A stretch of 64,000 bases of DNA from Rhodospirillum sp. (GCA_013822765.1 PNKY01000004.1:124001-188000), one strand, 5' to 3'. Positions 42,411 through 52,955 are shown, counted from the stretch's first letter. Program-made: numbers and translations. The notes: generated from the letters alone by a model not told the origin.

Positions 42411-44132
42411 CTACCTCTTGCGCTTCACGAGTTCCAAGAGGTTGCCCTCTCCATCCGGTAGGGGGATGAAGCTGGCATCATCCATGACAGCGCGAATAAA
42501 GTGCGTCCCGAGCCCCCCCGGACGCACATCCTCGAGTTTCCGCGGCTGTATCTTAGCCGGGTCGACGTTGGGGGCGAAATCCCGAATTCTCAGCATCAGG
42601 CCATCCGGCATGCGGTGAATCGCGAGCGCTATCTCGCCCCGCCGGTTGCCGTAGGCGTGGACGATGATGTTCTCGATCGCTTCTCCCGCGGCCAATAGCA
42701 CGTCTTCCGTTTCATTTTCGTCAAAGCCGCAGGCCTCGGCGGCGGCCCGGATGGCGGGCCGGACCAGCTTCAGCCGCTTGGGATCGGCCGGGAAGGAGAG
42801 GCCGAACAGGAAATCGCTGGGGTCGGGGCTGGCCCGCTCGCTCTCGGCCCGCTGCTCGACGGAGCGCGCGGCCATGCTGTCGTCGATGGCAAGCAGGGTC
42901 AGGTCGTCGCGCGAGCGCCAGCCGGCGCGCTGCAGCTCGTCGACCACGGCGTTGAGGCGCTGCAAGAGCGGTCTGCCGCGCGCGGTGTCGAGCAGCAGGT
43001 CGAGGCCCTGGGTCCCGAGCTCCTCGTCGCCGAAGCGGAATTCCGTGACGCCGTCGGTGCACAGGATGAACTGCGCGCCGTCCAGGTTCACTTCCTCGGT
43101 CTCGTATTTCGAGTTGGGGACGATGCCGAGCGGCGGGCTGTCGGCCGGCATCTCGACCGAGCGCTGGTTCGGCCGGCGCAGCAGGGGCGGGATGTGGCCG
43201 GCGTTGGCGAAGCGCAGGTGCCCGGTCGCCGGATCGTACAGGCCGGAGACCATGGTCACGAACATGCCGCGGCTGACGGTCGCGCAGATCTCGCGGTTGA
43301 GGATCGACATCAGGCGCGCCGGGTCGCGCACCGTCTTGCCGAGGCATCGGAACAGGCTGGCGGTCTGCGACATCAGCAGCGAGGCGTTGAGCCCCTTGCC
43401 TGACACGTCGCCGATGGCGAAGGCGATGGTGCCGTCCGGCAGCTCGAAGTGATCATAGAAATCGCCGGATACTTCCTGGATCGGCCGCACCAGCCCGCAG
43501 ATCGGCGACGAGTCATTGTCTTCGGTCGGCAGCAGGTGACGCTGGATCTCGGCCGCCAGCTCGACCTCGCGCTGCAGGCGTTCCTGGGCGACCAGGCGGT
43601 CCGCCATGCGGGCGTTGGAGATGGCGAGGGCGGAGGAGGCCGCCATCACGCGCAGCAAGTTCTGGTCCTCGGCGTTGAAGGGCTTGCCGTTCTGCTTGTT
43701 CAGCACCTCGACCGCGCCGATCACGGTGTGCGCCACGCTCATCGGCGCACACAGGATCGAGCGGGTGACGAAGCCGGTCTTGCGGTCGGCCTCGGCGAAG
43801 AATCGCTGGTCCTCGTAGGCGTGCTCGACTACCTGGATATGGTCCTCGGCCACCGAGCGGCCGACGATGCCGCTGCCGTTCGGGACCGAGAGGCCGGTGA
43901 TGTCGACCGGGCCCACCGAGGCGCGGCAGATCAGGTTGGCCTTCAGCTCGTCCAGCAGGAAGATGGCGCCGGCCTCGACCCGCAGCAGCTTCACGATCTG
44001 CGCCAGCGCTTCGCGCACGGTGGCGTCGATATCCTGGGTCTGCGCGAAGGAGCGGCTGAGCGCCGCCGCGAACTCCAACGGATCGGTCATCGAGTCGATG
44101 GGGTTAGCCGGCTGGCTGACGGGACTCGACAT
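42411..44132 (-). CDS. GAF-PP2C(SpoIIE)-HATPase partner-switching protein
   Basis: A 573-residue fusion. Residues 30-180 form a GAF sensor domain (RVEAGAIFLL, SGIVGRSVAE); a linker helix (LQREVELAAEIQRHLLP, 186-202) leads to a PP2C-type phosphatase domain with SGDFYD (222-227), GDVSGKG (241-247), Asp360 and DD409-410 as metal ligands; residues 440-573 are a GHKL kinase domain with EAIEN (484-488, N-box), RDFAP (517-521) and RPGGLG (537-542). It joins phosphatase and anti-sigma-type kinase, which are opposing activities, in one chain. It can in principle dephosphorylate and phosphorylate the STAS protein encoded 4 bases downstream. ATG at 44132 chosen over TTG at 44138. Confidence 0.92.
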   Translation of the reverse strand: MSSPVSQPANPIDSMTDPLEFAAALSRSFAQTQDIDATVREALAQIVKLLRVEAGAIFLLDELKANLICRASVGPVDITGLSVPNGSGIVGRSVAEDHIQVVEHAYEDQRFFAEADRKTGFVTRSILCAPMSVAHTVIGAVEVLNKQNGKPFNAEDQNLLRVMAASSALAISNARMADRLVAQERLQREVELAAEIQRHLLPTEDNDSSPICGLVRPIQEVSGDFYDHFELPDGTIAFAIGDVSGKGLNASLLMSQTASLFRCLGKTVRDPARLMSILNREICATVSRGMFVTMVSGLYDPATGHLRFANAGHIPPLLRRPNQRSVEMPADSPPLGIVPNSKYETEEVNLDGAQFILCTDGVTEFRFGDEELGTQGLDLLLDTARGRPLLQRLNAVVDELQRAGWRSRDDLTLLAIDDSMAARSVEQRAESERASPDPSDFLFGLSFPADPKRLKLVRPAIRAAAEACGFDENETEDVLLAAGEAIENIIVHAYGNRRGEIALAIHRMPDGLMLRIRDFAPNVDPAKIQPRKLEDVRPGGLGTHFIRAVMDDASFIPLPDGEGNLLELVKRKR

Positions 44133-44555
44133 AGGCAATCAGTCCCGGCGCCGAACGGAGGAGGCATTACGCGAGCAACAATATTGCCGGAAAATCCGGG
44201 CCACGGTTCCCCTCTCCCGCACGATGCGTCCAATAATCGAAGGCCGACCCTTGGCATCGCACCGCGCAGTCCCTCGCCAGGGTCGGAAACTCCAACAGAA
44301 TCGCACCTTTGGGGCACAGGAGGCAAGGCCGAGGATCGGACCTTGTGACGCGCCGCACAATCGCCTGCCCAGCGCCGCGCGGCGGCTCCCGACCAAAGTC
44401 TAGGGTCACTGGGAAGGTTGCCCGATGTATCCCGCCCACAGGCCGTACTGCGGCCGCACAGGCGCGAGTCCCGGCCGCGTCCTGGGCGTGAAACTGGGGA
44501 ACCCGGGGACAACCAGCGCCGAGGCCTACTCGCGCGCGATTGGGAGGAGGCTCGT
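44133..44555. other. Divergent intergenic region, no gene recognised
   Basis: This 423-base gap separates the divergent phosphatase/Mla operon and the MHS transporter gene, so it should hold both promoters. Several short frames on both strands are GC-shadow-like. A strong Shine-Dalgarno (GGGAGGAGG at 44542-44550) belongs to the transporter gene. No riboswitch or RNA gene was recognised. Confidence 0.5.
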
Positions 44556-46181
44556 ATGAGCGCTCAAGACATTGCGGGACGGGGCGGCAGCGTCACAGCT
44601 TCCATTCCACGTTCCGAGGTTCGCAAGGTGGTGTTCGCGTCATCGCTGGGCACCGTCTTCGAATGGTACGATTTCTATCTTTACGCAACGCTGGCGCCGT
44701 TCTTCGCCGCTTTGTTCTTCCCCAAGGAGAATGCGACCGCGGCGCTGCTCGCGGCCTTCGCGACCTACGCGGCCGGCTTCCTGGTGCGCCCGTTCGGCGC
44801 CATCGTATTCGGCCGCATCGGCGACCTGGTCGGACGCAAATACACCTTCCTTGTCACCATCCTGGTCATGGGCTTCTCGACGTTCGCGGTCGGCCTGCTG
44901 CCAACCTTTGAGTCCATCGGCTGGGCGGCGCCCGTCCTGCTGGTGACGTTGCGCCTGGCGCAGGGCTTGGCGCTCGGTGGCGAATATGGCGGCGCCGCGA
45001 CCTATGTGGCCGAGCATTCCGAGGATCATCGCCGCGGCTACGAGACGGCCTGGATCCAGACCACCGCGACCCTCGGCTTCTTCCTGTCGCTGCTGGTCAT
45101 TGGCATCTGCCGGTTCAGCGGCGTCATGACGCCGGAGCAGTTCAGCTCGTGGGGCTGGCGCATTCCGTTTCTGGTATCGCTGATCCTGCTGGTCTTCTCG
45201 GTCTACATCCGGCTCAAGCTGAATGAATCGCCGGTGTTCCAGAAGATGAAGTCCGAAGGCAAGGGATCGAAGTCGCCCTTGACCGACAGCTTCCTGCGCT
45301 ATCCCAACAACAAGTACGTGCTGCTTGCACTGCTGGGCGCGACCGCGGGTCAGGGCGTGGTGTGGTACACGGGCCAGTTCTATGCCCTGTTCTTCCTCAC
45401 CATCACGTTGAAGGTCGACGGTCAGCTGGCCTACACGCTGATTGCCATCTCGCTGCTCATCGGCACGCCGTTCTTCATTTTCTTCGGATGGCTGTCCGAT
45501 CGCATCGGCCGTCTGAAGATCATCCTGGCGGGCTGCCTGATCGCGGCGCTCACCTACTTCCCGCTGTTTGCAGGATTGACCCACTACGCCAATCCGGCGC
45601 TGGAAAAATATCAGGAAGACGTCAAGATCTCGGTTGCGGCCACCGATTGCAGCTTCCACATCTTCATCTTCCCGTGGACGAACTTCACCGAATGCGACAA
45701 GGCCAAGGACTTCCTGACCAAGTCAGGCCTCTCGTTCGAATCGGTGCCTGCGATCGAAGGCCAGGCCGTGCAGACGACGGTCGGCACGACCGTACTGCAG
45801 GGCTTCAACGCCGATGCTTACAAGGCGGCGTTGACGGAGAGCGGCTATCCGGCGAAGGCCGATTCGGCGGCGATGAACACGCCGATGGTGGTGCTGATCC
45901 TTACGATCATGATGATCTACGTCACCATGGTGTACGGCCCAATCGCGGCGTTCCTGGTCGAACTGTTCCCGACCAGGATCCGCTACACCTCCATGTCGCT
46001 GCCCTATCACATCGGCAACGGCTGGTTCGGCGGCATGCTGCCACTGCTGGCAACCGCGATGGTGGCGGCCTCGGGCGATATCTATTACGGCCTGTGGTAC
46101 CCGATCGTGGTCGCGGTGATGACGCTCATCATCGGGGTGCTGTTCCTGCGGAAGAACCACACGCGAACCATCGAAGACTAA
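44556..46181 (+). CDS. MHS-type major facilitator transporter with soluble insertion
   Basis: A 541-residue MFS protein. The N-terminus (FEWYDFYLYATLAPFFAALFF), GRIGDLVGRKYTF and LALGGEYGGAATYVAEH are the hallmarks of the metabolite:H+ symporter group (ShiA, citrate/proline/alpha-ketoglutarate carriers). Between two late helices residues about 347-441 form a hydrophilic segment of nearly 100 residues with two Cys (TDCSFH and TECDKA), absent from typical members. Strong ribosome-binding site. A terminator follows at 46233. Substrate not predictable; carboxylic acids are usual. Confidence 0.9.
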   Translation: MSAQDIAGRGGSVTASIPRSEVRKVVFASSLGTVFEWYDFYLYATLAPFFAALFFPKENATAALLAAFATYAAGFLVRPFGAIVFGRIGDLVGRKYTFLVTILVMGFSTFAVGLLPTFESIGWAAPVLLVTLRLAQGLALGGEYGGAATYVAEHSEDHRRGYETAWIQTTATLGFFLSLLVIGICRFSGVMTPEQFSSWGWRIPFLVSLILLVFSVYIRLKLNESPVFQKMKSEGKGSKSPLTDSFLRYPNNKYVLLALLGATAGQGVVWYTGQFYALFFLTITLKVDGQLAYTLIAISLLIGTPFFIFFGWLSDRIGRLKIILAGCLIAALTYFPLFAGLTHYANPALEKYQEDVKISVAATDCSFHIFIFPWTNFTECDKAKDFLTKSGLSFESVPAIEGQAVQTTVGTTVLQGFNADAYKAALTESGYPAKADSAAMNTPMVVLILTIMMIYVTMVYGPIAAFLVELFPTRIRYTSMSLPYHIGNGWFGGMLPLLATAMVAASGDIYYGLWYPIVVAVMTLIIGVLFLRKNHTRTIED

Positions 46182-46232
46182 CCTGCAACCGGCGCCGGTG
46201 GCCCCTCCACCGGCGCTGGACAGGGCAAACTC

Positions 46233-46264
46233 CCGGCGTCACGGGCCTCCGTGGCGCCGGTTTT
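46233..46264 (+). terminator. Rho-independent terminator after the MHS transporter
   Basis: Twelve-base arms (46233-46244 and 46249-46260) with one G-T wobble, four-base loop GCCT, followed by TTTT (46261-46264) and a T-rich stretch. It sits between convergent genes (the carbonic anhydrase ends at 46288) and may act in one or both directions. A second, more perfect 10-bp hairpin at 46192-46216 has no T-run. Confidence 0.75.
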
Positions 46265-46287
46265 CATTTGCCGCGGTTGAATGGCTG

Positions 46288-46956
46288 TTACGCCTCGAGA
46301 CGCGCGATCAACCGCTCGGCAACCTGCCGGTCGATGACCTCGAACAAGCGACTGGTGGGCTCGTATGAGTACATGTCGCCGGTGGCGATGTCGAACCACC
46401 AGCCGCTCAAGTGCAAGGCTCCGGCCGCGACTTGTGTCCGCACGATCGGGTAGGACATCAGGTGCCCGAGTTGCACCAGGACGTTGAGCTGCGAGAGCTG
46501 GTCATGGGGCTTTAACGAGGCATCGAGCGCTCCCTCGTGTTCCAGCCGGAACGCCGCGGTACTGGCGTGATGCAGCCACTTTTGAAGGTTCGGCGCGCCC
46601 GGCCTTGCCTCGGTCGCCAGCACCGCCTTCATCGCGCCGCATTCCGAGTGCCCGCAAACGACGATGTTGGCGACCTTCAGGACGAGCACGGCGTATTCGA
46701 TCGCGCTTGCTTCCGATACATCGCCGACGGAAATCCCTTCCGCCGTGGCCGGCGGGACTAGGTTGCCGACATTGCGCATCGTGAACAGCTCGCCCGGGTG
46801 GGTCGAGACCAGCAGGTCGGGCACCACGCGGCTGTCCGAGCAGGTGACGAACAGCGCATCGGGCGACTGCGTAAGCGCCAGGCCGCGGAAGCGTTCCGCA
46901 TATTTGGGCAACTGCAGCTCGCGGAACTCGACTATTCCCGATATCAGTTTGCGCAT
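46288..46956 (-). CDS. Beta-class carbonic anhydrase
   Basis: A 222-residue enzyme that interconverts CO2 and bicarbonate. Zinc ligands are Cys39 (in CSDSR, with Asp41 and Arg43 as the catalytic dyad), His103 and Cys106 (CGHSECGAM). LFTMRNVGNLVPP and GDVSEASAIEYAV are family blocks. The GAGGAAA ribosome-binding site is good. It follows the DUF2254 gene on the same strand by 19 bases. Confidence 0.94.
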   Translation of the reverse strand: MRKLISGIVEFRELQLPKYAERFRGLALTQSPDALFVTCSDSRVVPDLLVSTHPGELFTMRNVGNLVPPATAEGISVGDVSEASAIEYAVLVLKVANIVVCGHSECGAMKAVLATEARPGAPNLQKWLHHASTAAFRLEHEGALDASLKPHDQLSQLNVLVQLGHLMSYPIVRTQVAAGALHLSGWWFDIATGDMYSYEPTSRLFEVIDRQVAERLIARLEA

Positions 46957-46975
46957 CGCCTGCTTTCCTCACGTG

Positions 46976-48301
46976 TCAGCTGGAAATTGCGCGGCGCGTC
47001 GGAAGCGTCGCGCCGGCCTCGGCACGTGTGCCGGAAGCGCCGCCCAACCCCTGCGAATCCGCAATTCGGGCCAGCGCCAGATCCTCCGGGAAGGGATAGA
47101 GCGCTTCGATCTCGCGATCGAGCAGGGCCAGTTCTCGTTGCAAGGCGGCATGCCGATAGTCGGGCAGGGATTGGATCAGGTTTTCGCCCATTGCGCGCAA
47201 CCGCCGCGCGACCTGGATGTTTTCCGCGCCGTAGTGGCGCACTTCCCAGAATGCAAGGTGCACGAAGTCTTCCCAATTAGGCGTCCTGAGGATCGCGCGC
47301 AGCCGGCCCTCGCCATCGAATACGTTCTCATTGTGCAAATGCCGCTTGCCCACCAATCGAAGCAGCCGATGAAGCTGGTCGATCACGACCACGGCGGTCG
47401 TCGGATCGTTAATGGCTTTGGAGAGCGCCTTGGCTGCGATATCCACCAGGATGCGAAACCCGAATGTGGGGTCTTGCTCGAGCGTTCGCTCCGCGCCGAA
47501 CGTTGCCGCCGCTCTCAGCTCGCGATCGTCGACGGCGCCGGCGCCCCCAAACAGGCGGAAGATGGGATCGCCCACAGCCACGAAATCGCCGACCTGTGGC
47601 AAGAACTCAATGACGCCGTCGAGGTGCCGCGCCTGGATCACAAGGTCGCTCACATTCACGGCCACGACGACTCCCGACGTGCCCTGGTGATGGACGATGC
47701 GGCCCGGCGGGCCAAGCGGCTGACGCAGCGAGGTCGGCACCTCAGGGCTTCTGGGGGTACTGGCGGGATAGACGCTTTCGATCACCGCCAGCGCGTTCTC
47801 GCTAACGCGCGCCACGATGCTGACCGGCCGCAGCATCCTGGCGGCGTAGTCGATCAAGTACAGGAAGTCGGCGATGCAGATGAGGCCCAGCATCGCGGCG
47901 ACGAACAAGGTGAACTGGTTGACCTCGGTCCCCGTCCTGCTCAACGCGCCCATGGCAAACAGCATCGTGAAAACGAACAGCCCCACGCTGTACCGAACGA
48001 CATTGTCCCGCAGCAAGGTCGTGGCAATAATGCGCGGTGTCATCTGGCCGCTCGCAACCTGAATCGCGACGAGCAGGGAGCCGAACGTGAAAACGAAGAA
48101 CGAGAGCGTCAGCGTGATCACAGCCTGGAACGTGACTTCCGCGGCGTGCACACTGACTCCATAGAACTCCCATCCAACTGCGCGGTCGAGCCGCACCAGC
48201 ACGCGAATGACGATTTGCTCGAGGACGATCGCAATGAATGGAACGACCCAGAGCGAGGACCTGACGTAGCTTACGAGCCGATACCCTCTGTTCCAGTGCA
48301 T
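46976..48301 (-). CDS. DUF2254 family membrane protein
   Basis: A 441-residue protein with four N-terminal hydrophobic helices (about 15-33, 55-82, 103-122, 128-150) and a long cytoplasmic tail. TLSFFVFTFGSLLVAIQVASGQMTPR and LSKAINDPTTAVVVIDQLHRLLRLV are the characteristic blocks of DUF2254 (predicted membrane proteins of unknown function). The tail contains a beta-rich segment GTSGVVVAVNVSDL. Transcribed together with the downstream carbonic anhydrase. Confidence 0.88.
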   Translation of the reverse strand: MHWNRGYRLVSYVRSSLWVVPFIAIVLEQIVIRVLVRLDRAVGWEFYGVSVHAAEVTFQAVITLTLSFFVFTFGSLLVAIQVASGQMTPRIIATTLLRDNVVRYSVGLFVFTMLFAMGALSRTGTEVNQFTLFVAAMLGLICIADFLYLIDYAARMLRPVSIVARVSENALAVIESVYPASTPRSPEVPTSLRQPLGPPGRIVHHQGTSGVVVAVNVSDLVIQARHLDGVIEFLPQVGDFVAVGDPIFRLFGGAGAVDDRELRAAATFGAERTLEQDPTFGFRILVDIAAKALSKAINDPTTAVVVIDQLHRLLRLVGKRHLHNENVFDGEGRLRAILRTPNWEDFVHLAFWEVRHYGAENIQVARRLRAMGENLIQSLPDYRHAALQRELALLDREIEALYPFPEDLALARIADSQGLGGASGTRAEAGATLPTRRAISS

Positions 48302-48638
48302 TCAGGCGCCTTTCTCGACTCCTGCCGCGATGGTCAGATCTGATTCAGGCGACGCTGGGTCCGCTAGTCCGCGGCCTCTGCATATGGACGGGACCGCCCA
48401 ACCGATATGATCCCCGACAGTCAGCTTGGCCCTCTGCACCACGCCCGTCTAGGGGCTGGAGTCGGCCGGGTGGCCCCAGCATGACGATGAGGTACGGTTG
48501 CGGCTGGGTGTTGGGGAGGGAAGGAAATCGACCGGCAGGATTGTCCTTCCGCGCGCAACTCGCTAAAAGACGCGGCCTTGGTCCGCACATTCGCCGGACG
48601 ACCGCTCCGGATGCGGAAAAACATGGAATATCAATAAA
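48302..48638. other. 337-base divergent intergenic region
   Basis: Lies between the divergent DUF2254 gene and ettA, so it should contain two promoters. Frames inside are short and shadow-like, and no RNA gene or obvious operator was seen. The ettA start at 48639 follows an AT-rich stretch (GAATATCAATAAA) rather than a clear Shine-Dalgarno. Confidence 0.45.
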
Positions 48639-50315
<1,677 letters not shown>

Positions 50316-50320
50316 GTTAG

Positions 50321-50357
50321 ATCGGTCGGCCTAACCCTCCGAACAGGGTCGGCCGAT
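50321..50357 (+). terminator. Candidate hairpin terminator after ettA
   Basis: Eleven-base arms (50321-50331 with 50347-50357) pair with two G-T wobbles, beginning six bases after the stop. Inner CCCT/AGGG may extend the stem. The following sequence is AT-rich (AACCATTTATTTG) but has no continuous T-run, so activity is uncertain. Confidence 0.4.
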
Positions 50358-50435
50358 AACCATTTATTTGCAGTTTTGGTGCTTTACTGACGCTGACGGG
50401 GCGAATCCCCTGCCCCCAGCGCAGTGAGGACCAAG

Positions 50436-50651
50436 ATGAGCGAATATCAGGCTGACCAGGAAGACACGGTCCTCGCCTACGTTCGCCTCAAGTCGGGTGG
50501 CGAACGGCCGTTCAACCGCTACGGTGAGGGCGCGGGCTTCACCCGCCAGGCCGCCAAGGAAAAGGCCGCCAAGGGCAAGCAGCCGCTCTACAGCAACAAC
50601 GTGATCGACCTCGCCGCCGAACGCGCCAAGCGCACCAAGCGCCTGAAGTAG
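50436..50651 (+). CDS. Small basic protein of unknown function
   Basis: A 71-residue protein (start ATG at 50436 with GAGG about 7 bases upstream; GTG at 50424 is an alternative). It is rich in Lys, Ala and Arg with a C-terminal RTKRLK. AYVRLKSGGERPFNRYGEGAGFTRQAAKEKAAKGKQ is hydrophilic and probably partly disordered; no TM or signal peptide. I do not recognise the family. It lies after ettA and converges with oxyR, one base between stops. Confidence 0.6.
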   Translation: MSEYQADQEDTVLAYVRLKSGGERPFNRYGEGAGFTRQAAKEKAAKGKQPLYSNNVIDLAAERAKRTKRLK

Positions 50652-50652
50652 G

Positions 50653-51576
50653 CTAGCCGACCGCGATCCCCGCTGACCGCGCGGCCTTGGTCAGGGCCGC
50701 GCCGAACTCCTGGAATTCCTCGGCCCGACTTGAGGTCGTGCGCCACGCCAATCCGATCTGACGCCCAGCCCCTGAACGATCAAACGGCCGCGCCACCAGC
50801 TCGCCCTGTTTCGGCACGTGCATCGGCACCGCCATGTCCGGCAGTAGCGTGACGCCGAGGCCGCCGGCCACCATCTCCACCAGGGTATTGAGGCTGGCGC
50901 CGGCAAAGCCGCTGTCGGCCTGCGGCAGGCGGCAGGCCGCTAGGGCGTGCTCGCGCAGGCAATGGCCCTCCGCCAGCAGCAGCAGGTCGGCGTCCTTAAG
51001 ATCGGCGGTGGTGGCCACCTTCTTCTGCGCCAGCGGGCTGTCCTTGCGCGCCACCAGCTGGAAGCCGTCCTTGAACATCGGCAGCGTCTCGACGTTGTCC
51101 GCGTGATAAGGCAGGGCCAGCAGCACCAGGTCGAGCGTGCCGTCCTCCAGCAGCGCCAGCAGGCGCGCGGTCTGGTCCTCGGTCAAGTAGAGCTGCAGCT
51201 TGGGATAGGCCTTGCGCAGCATCGGCAGGGTTTTGGGCAGCAGGTAGGGCGCGATGGTCGGGATGACGCCGAGGCGCAAGCGGCCGCTTAACGGTTCCTT
51301 GCCCTTGGCAGCCAGTTCCGCCAGCTCCTCCGCCTCGCGCAGCACCCGCCTGGCGCGAGTCGCCACCTCAAGCCCGAGCGCGGTGAAAACCAGGGTGCGG
51401 TTGTTGCGCTCCACCAGCTCGGCGTCGAGGGCCGTCTCCAGCTCCTTGAGGCCGGCGCTCAGGGTCGATTGCGAGACGAAGCAGGAGGCGGCCGCCTTGC
51501 CGAAATGGCGGTGCTCCTCCAGCGCCACAAGGTAGCGGAGCTGCTTCAGGCTGGGCAGGTGAGTGATCGAAGCCAT
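50653..51576 (-). CDS. oxyR: Peroxide sensor-regulator OxyR
   Basis: A 307-residue LysR-type regulator. The winged helix starts SLKQLRYLVALEEHRHFGKAA. The redox centre is intact: Cys206 in EGHCLREHA and Cys215, nine residues apart as are Cys199 and Cys208 of E. coli OxyR. Oxidation to the disulfide should activate peroxide defence genes. It diverges from a peroxiredoxin gene, the classic oxyR arrangement. The ATG at 51576 lies just before an AT-rich region with a dyad. Confidence 0.95.
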   Translation of the reverse strand: MASITHLPSLKQLRYLVALEEHRHFGKAAASCFVSQSTLSAGLKELETALDAELVERNNRTLVFTALGLEVATRARRVLREAEELAELAAKGKEPLSGRLRLGVIPTIAPYLLPKTLPMLRKAYPKLQLYLTEDQTARLLALLEDGTLDLVLLALPYHADNVETLPMFKDGFQLVARKDSPLAQKKVATTADLKDADLLLLAEGHCLREHALAACRLPQADSGFAGASLNTLVEMVAGGLGVTLLPDMAVPMHVPKQGELVARPFDRSGAGRQIGLAWRTTSSRAEEFQEFGAALTKAARSAGIAVG

Positions 51577-51578
51577 CG

Positions 51579-51598
51579 ATCAATATAATAGGATTAAT
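51579..51598. promoter_or_regulatory. AT-rich dyad, possible OxyR autoregulatory site
   Basis: ATCAAT (51579-51584) and ATTAAT (51593-51598) form an imperfect inverted repeat with one mismatch, in an AT-rich island (51577-51606) that stands out from the GC-rich surroundings. It sits in the 115-base oxyR/peroxiredoxin gap next to the oxyR start. The position suits repression of oxyR; the sequence does not match a strict OxyR consensus. Confidence 0.35.
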
Positions 51599-51691
51599 TC
51601 ATTTTACCGCAAGTGCGAAATGCCCCATTTTGCGTCCCGGGAGAGCCGTGAAAGTCCAATCCGCAACGACGCTTATTGGAGAGAAAGCATT

Positions 51692-52231
51692 ATGTTGACA
51701 GTTGGAGACAAGTTTCCGTCCTTCGATCTGAATGCGGTGGTCGATATCGACCCGGCTAAGGCCTTCGAGCGGATCACAGACCAGAGCAACAAGGGCAAGT
51801 GGAAGATCGTGTTCTTCTGGCCCAAGGACTTCACCTTCGTTTGCCCGACCGAGATCGCGGCGTTCGGCAAGCTGAACGGCGATTTCAACGACCGCGACGC
51901 CGTGGTCTATGGCGCCTCGATCGACAGCGAGTTCGTGCACCTGGCCTGGCGCCAGAACCACGCGGACCTGAAGGACCTGCCGTTCGCGATGCTGGCGGAC
52001 ATCAAGCGCGAGCTGAGCAACGCGCTCGGCATCCTCGACAAGAACGAGGGCGTGGCGATGCGCGCCACCTACGTCGTCGATCCGGACGGCATCATCCGCT
52101 TCGCGTCGGTGACCGACCTCAATGTCGGCCGCAACACGCAGGAAGTGCTGCGCGTGCTCGACGCCCTGCAGACCGATGAGCTGTGCCCCTGCAACTGGCA
52201 GAAGGGCCAGGACGTCTTGAAGGCAGCCTGA
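51692..52231 (+). CDS. 2-Cys peroxiredoxin (AhpC type)
   Basis: A 179-residue peroxiredoxin. FTFVCPTE holds the peroxidatic Cys51; ELCPCNW near the C-terminus holds Cys165 and Cys167 as resolving cysteine candidates. YVVDPDGIIRFASV is typical of the AhpC/Prx1 group. It reduces H2O2 and organic peroxides. I use the ATG at 51692 with GGAGAG upstream; a longer frame from 51563 crosses the oxyR promoter. With AhpD downstream (not AhpF), AhpD is the likely reductant, as in mycobacteria. Confidence 0.93.
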   Translation: MLTVGDKFPSFDLNAVVDIDPAKAFERITDQSNKGKWKIVFFWPKDFTFVCPTEIAAFGKLNGDFNDRDAVVYGASIDSEFVHLAWRQNHADLKDLPFAMLADIKRELSNALGILDKNEGVAMRATYVVDPDGIIRFASVTDLNVGRNTQEVLRVLDALQTDELCPCNWQKGQDVLKAA

Positions 52232-52260
52232 GCACGGACAGCGTCTAGGCCTGCCCCACA

Positions 52261-52363
52261 CCGTCATGCCAAGGCTTGGCCTTGGCATCCGCGAGTTTCC
52301 GAACGCGAGATCGAGTTGTTGCAAACAAACTCGTGGACCCCGAGGCCAAGCCTTGGGTGACGG
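52261..52363. repeat. Long imperfect extragenic palindrome (REP-like)
   Basis: Arms of about 37 bases (52261-52298 and 52327-52363) can pair over most of their length, starting from CCGTCA / TGACGG and with a 28-base loop. The pattern of CGTCATGCC with AAGGCTTGGCCTTGG and a mirrored copy is like the dispersed repetitive palindromes of Rhizobiales and Rhodospirillales. It lies between the peroxiredoxin and ahpD genes and could form a stable RNA hairpin in the shared transcript. Confidence 0.8.
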
Positions 52364-52409
52364 AGAGGCTGGCTTCACCTGAATGAACCTCCCGAGAAGG
52401 AGCGCTACC

Positions 52410-52955
52410 ATGTCACTCGAATCCCTGAAGGCCTTGCTGCCCGACTATGCCAAGGACCTGAAGCTCAACCTGTCGAGCCTCGCTTCCGAAACTGCGCTCA
52501 CCCAGCAGCAGCTGGCCGGCACCTTCATCGTATCGGCGCTGGCCTCCCGCCAGCCGCAGGTGATCGCGGCGATCACCGAGGAGTTCGCGTCCAAGCTGGA
52601 GCCCGCTGCGCTCAATGCGGCCAAGGCCGCGGCGGCGATCATGGGCATGAACAACATCTACTATCGCTTCGTCCATCTGGCGGGCGGCGACTACAAGAAG
52701 ATGCCGGCGCGACTGCGCATGAACGTGATGGCCAATCCCGGCGTGGAGAAGGTCGATTTCGAGCTGTGGTCGCTCGCCGTCTCGGCGATCAATGGCTGCG
52801 GCATGTGCATCGAATCGCACGAGCATGAGCTGCGCAAGGCGGGCGTCAGCGCCGAGCAGATCCAGGCCGCGGTGCGTGTCGCGGCCGTGGTGCATGCGAT
52901 CGCCGCGGTGCTCGACGGCGAGGGCGTGGCGGCCCGTCTGGTGGCGGCCGCATAG
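52410..52955 (+). CDS. ahpD: Alkyl hydroperoxidase AhpD
   Basis: A 181-residue helical protein with the redox motif Cys130-X2-Cys133 ([12 protein letters not shown]) and His137, at the same positions as in Mycobacterium tuberculosis AhpD. It recycles oxidised AhpC-type peroxiredoxin. The ATG at 52410 has AAGGAG eight bases before it. Together with the peroxiredoxin and OxyR upstream, it forms a complete small peroxide-defence set. Confidence 0.95.
   Translation: MSLESLKALLPDYAKDLKLNLSSLASETALTQQQLAGTFIVSALASRQPQVIAAITEEFASKLEPAALNAAKAAAAIMGMNNIYYRFVHLAGGDYKKMPARLRMNVMANPGVEKVDFELWSLAVSAINGCGMCIESHEHELRKAGVSAEQIQAAVRVAAVVHAIAAVLDGEGVAARLVAAA

Noticed and set aside
46192..46216. Perfect 10-bp hairpin after the MHS transporter as the terminator
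   Set aside because: No T-run follows; the second hairpin at 46233-46264 has TTTT and fits better, though the first may assist.
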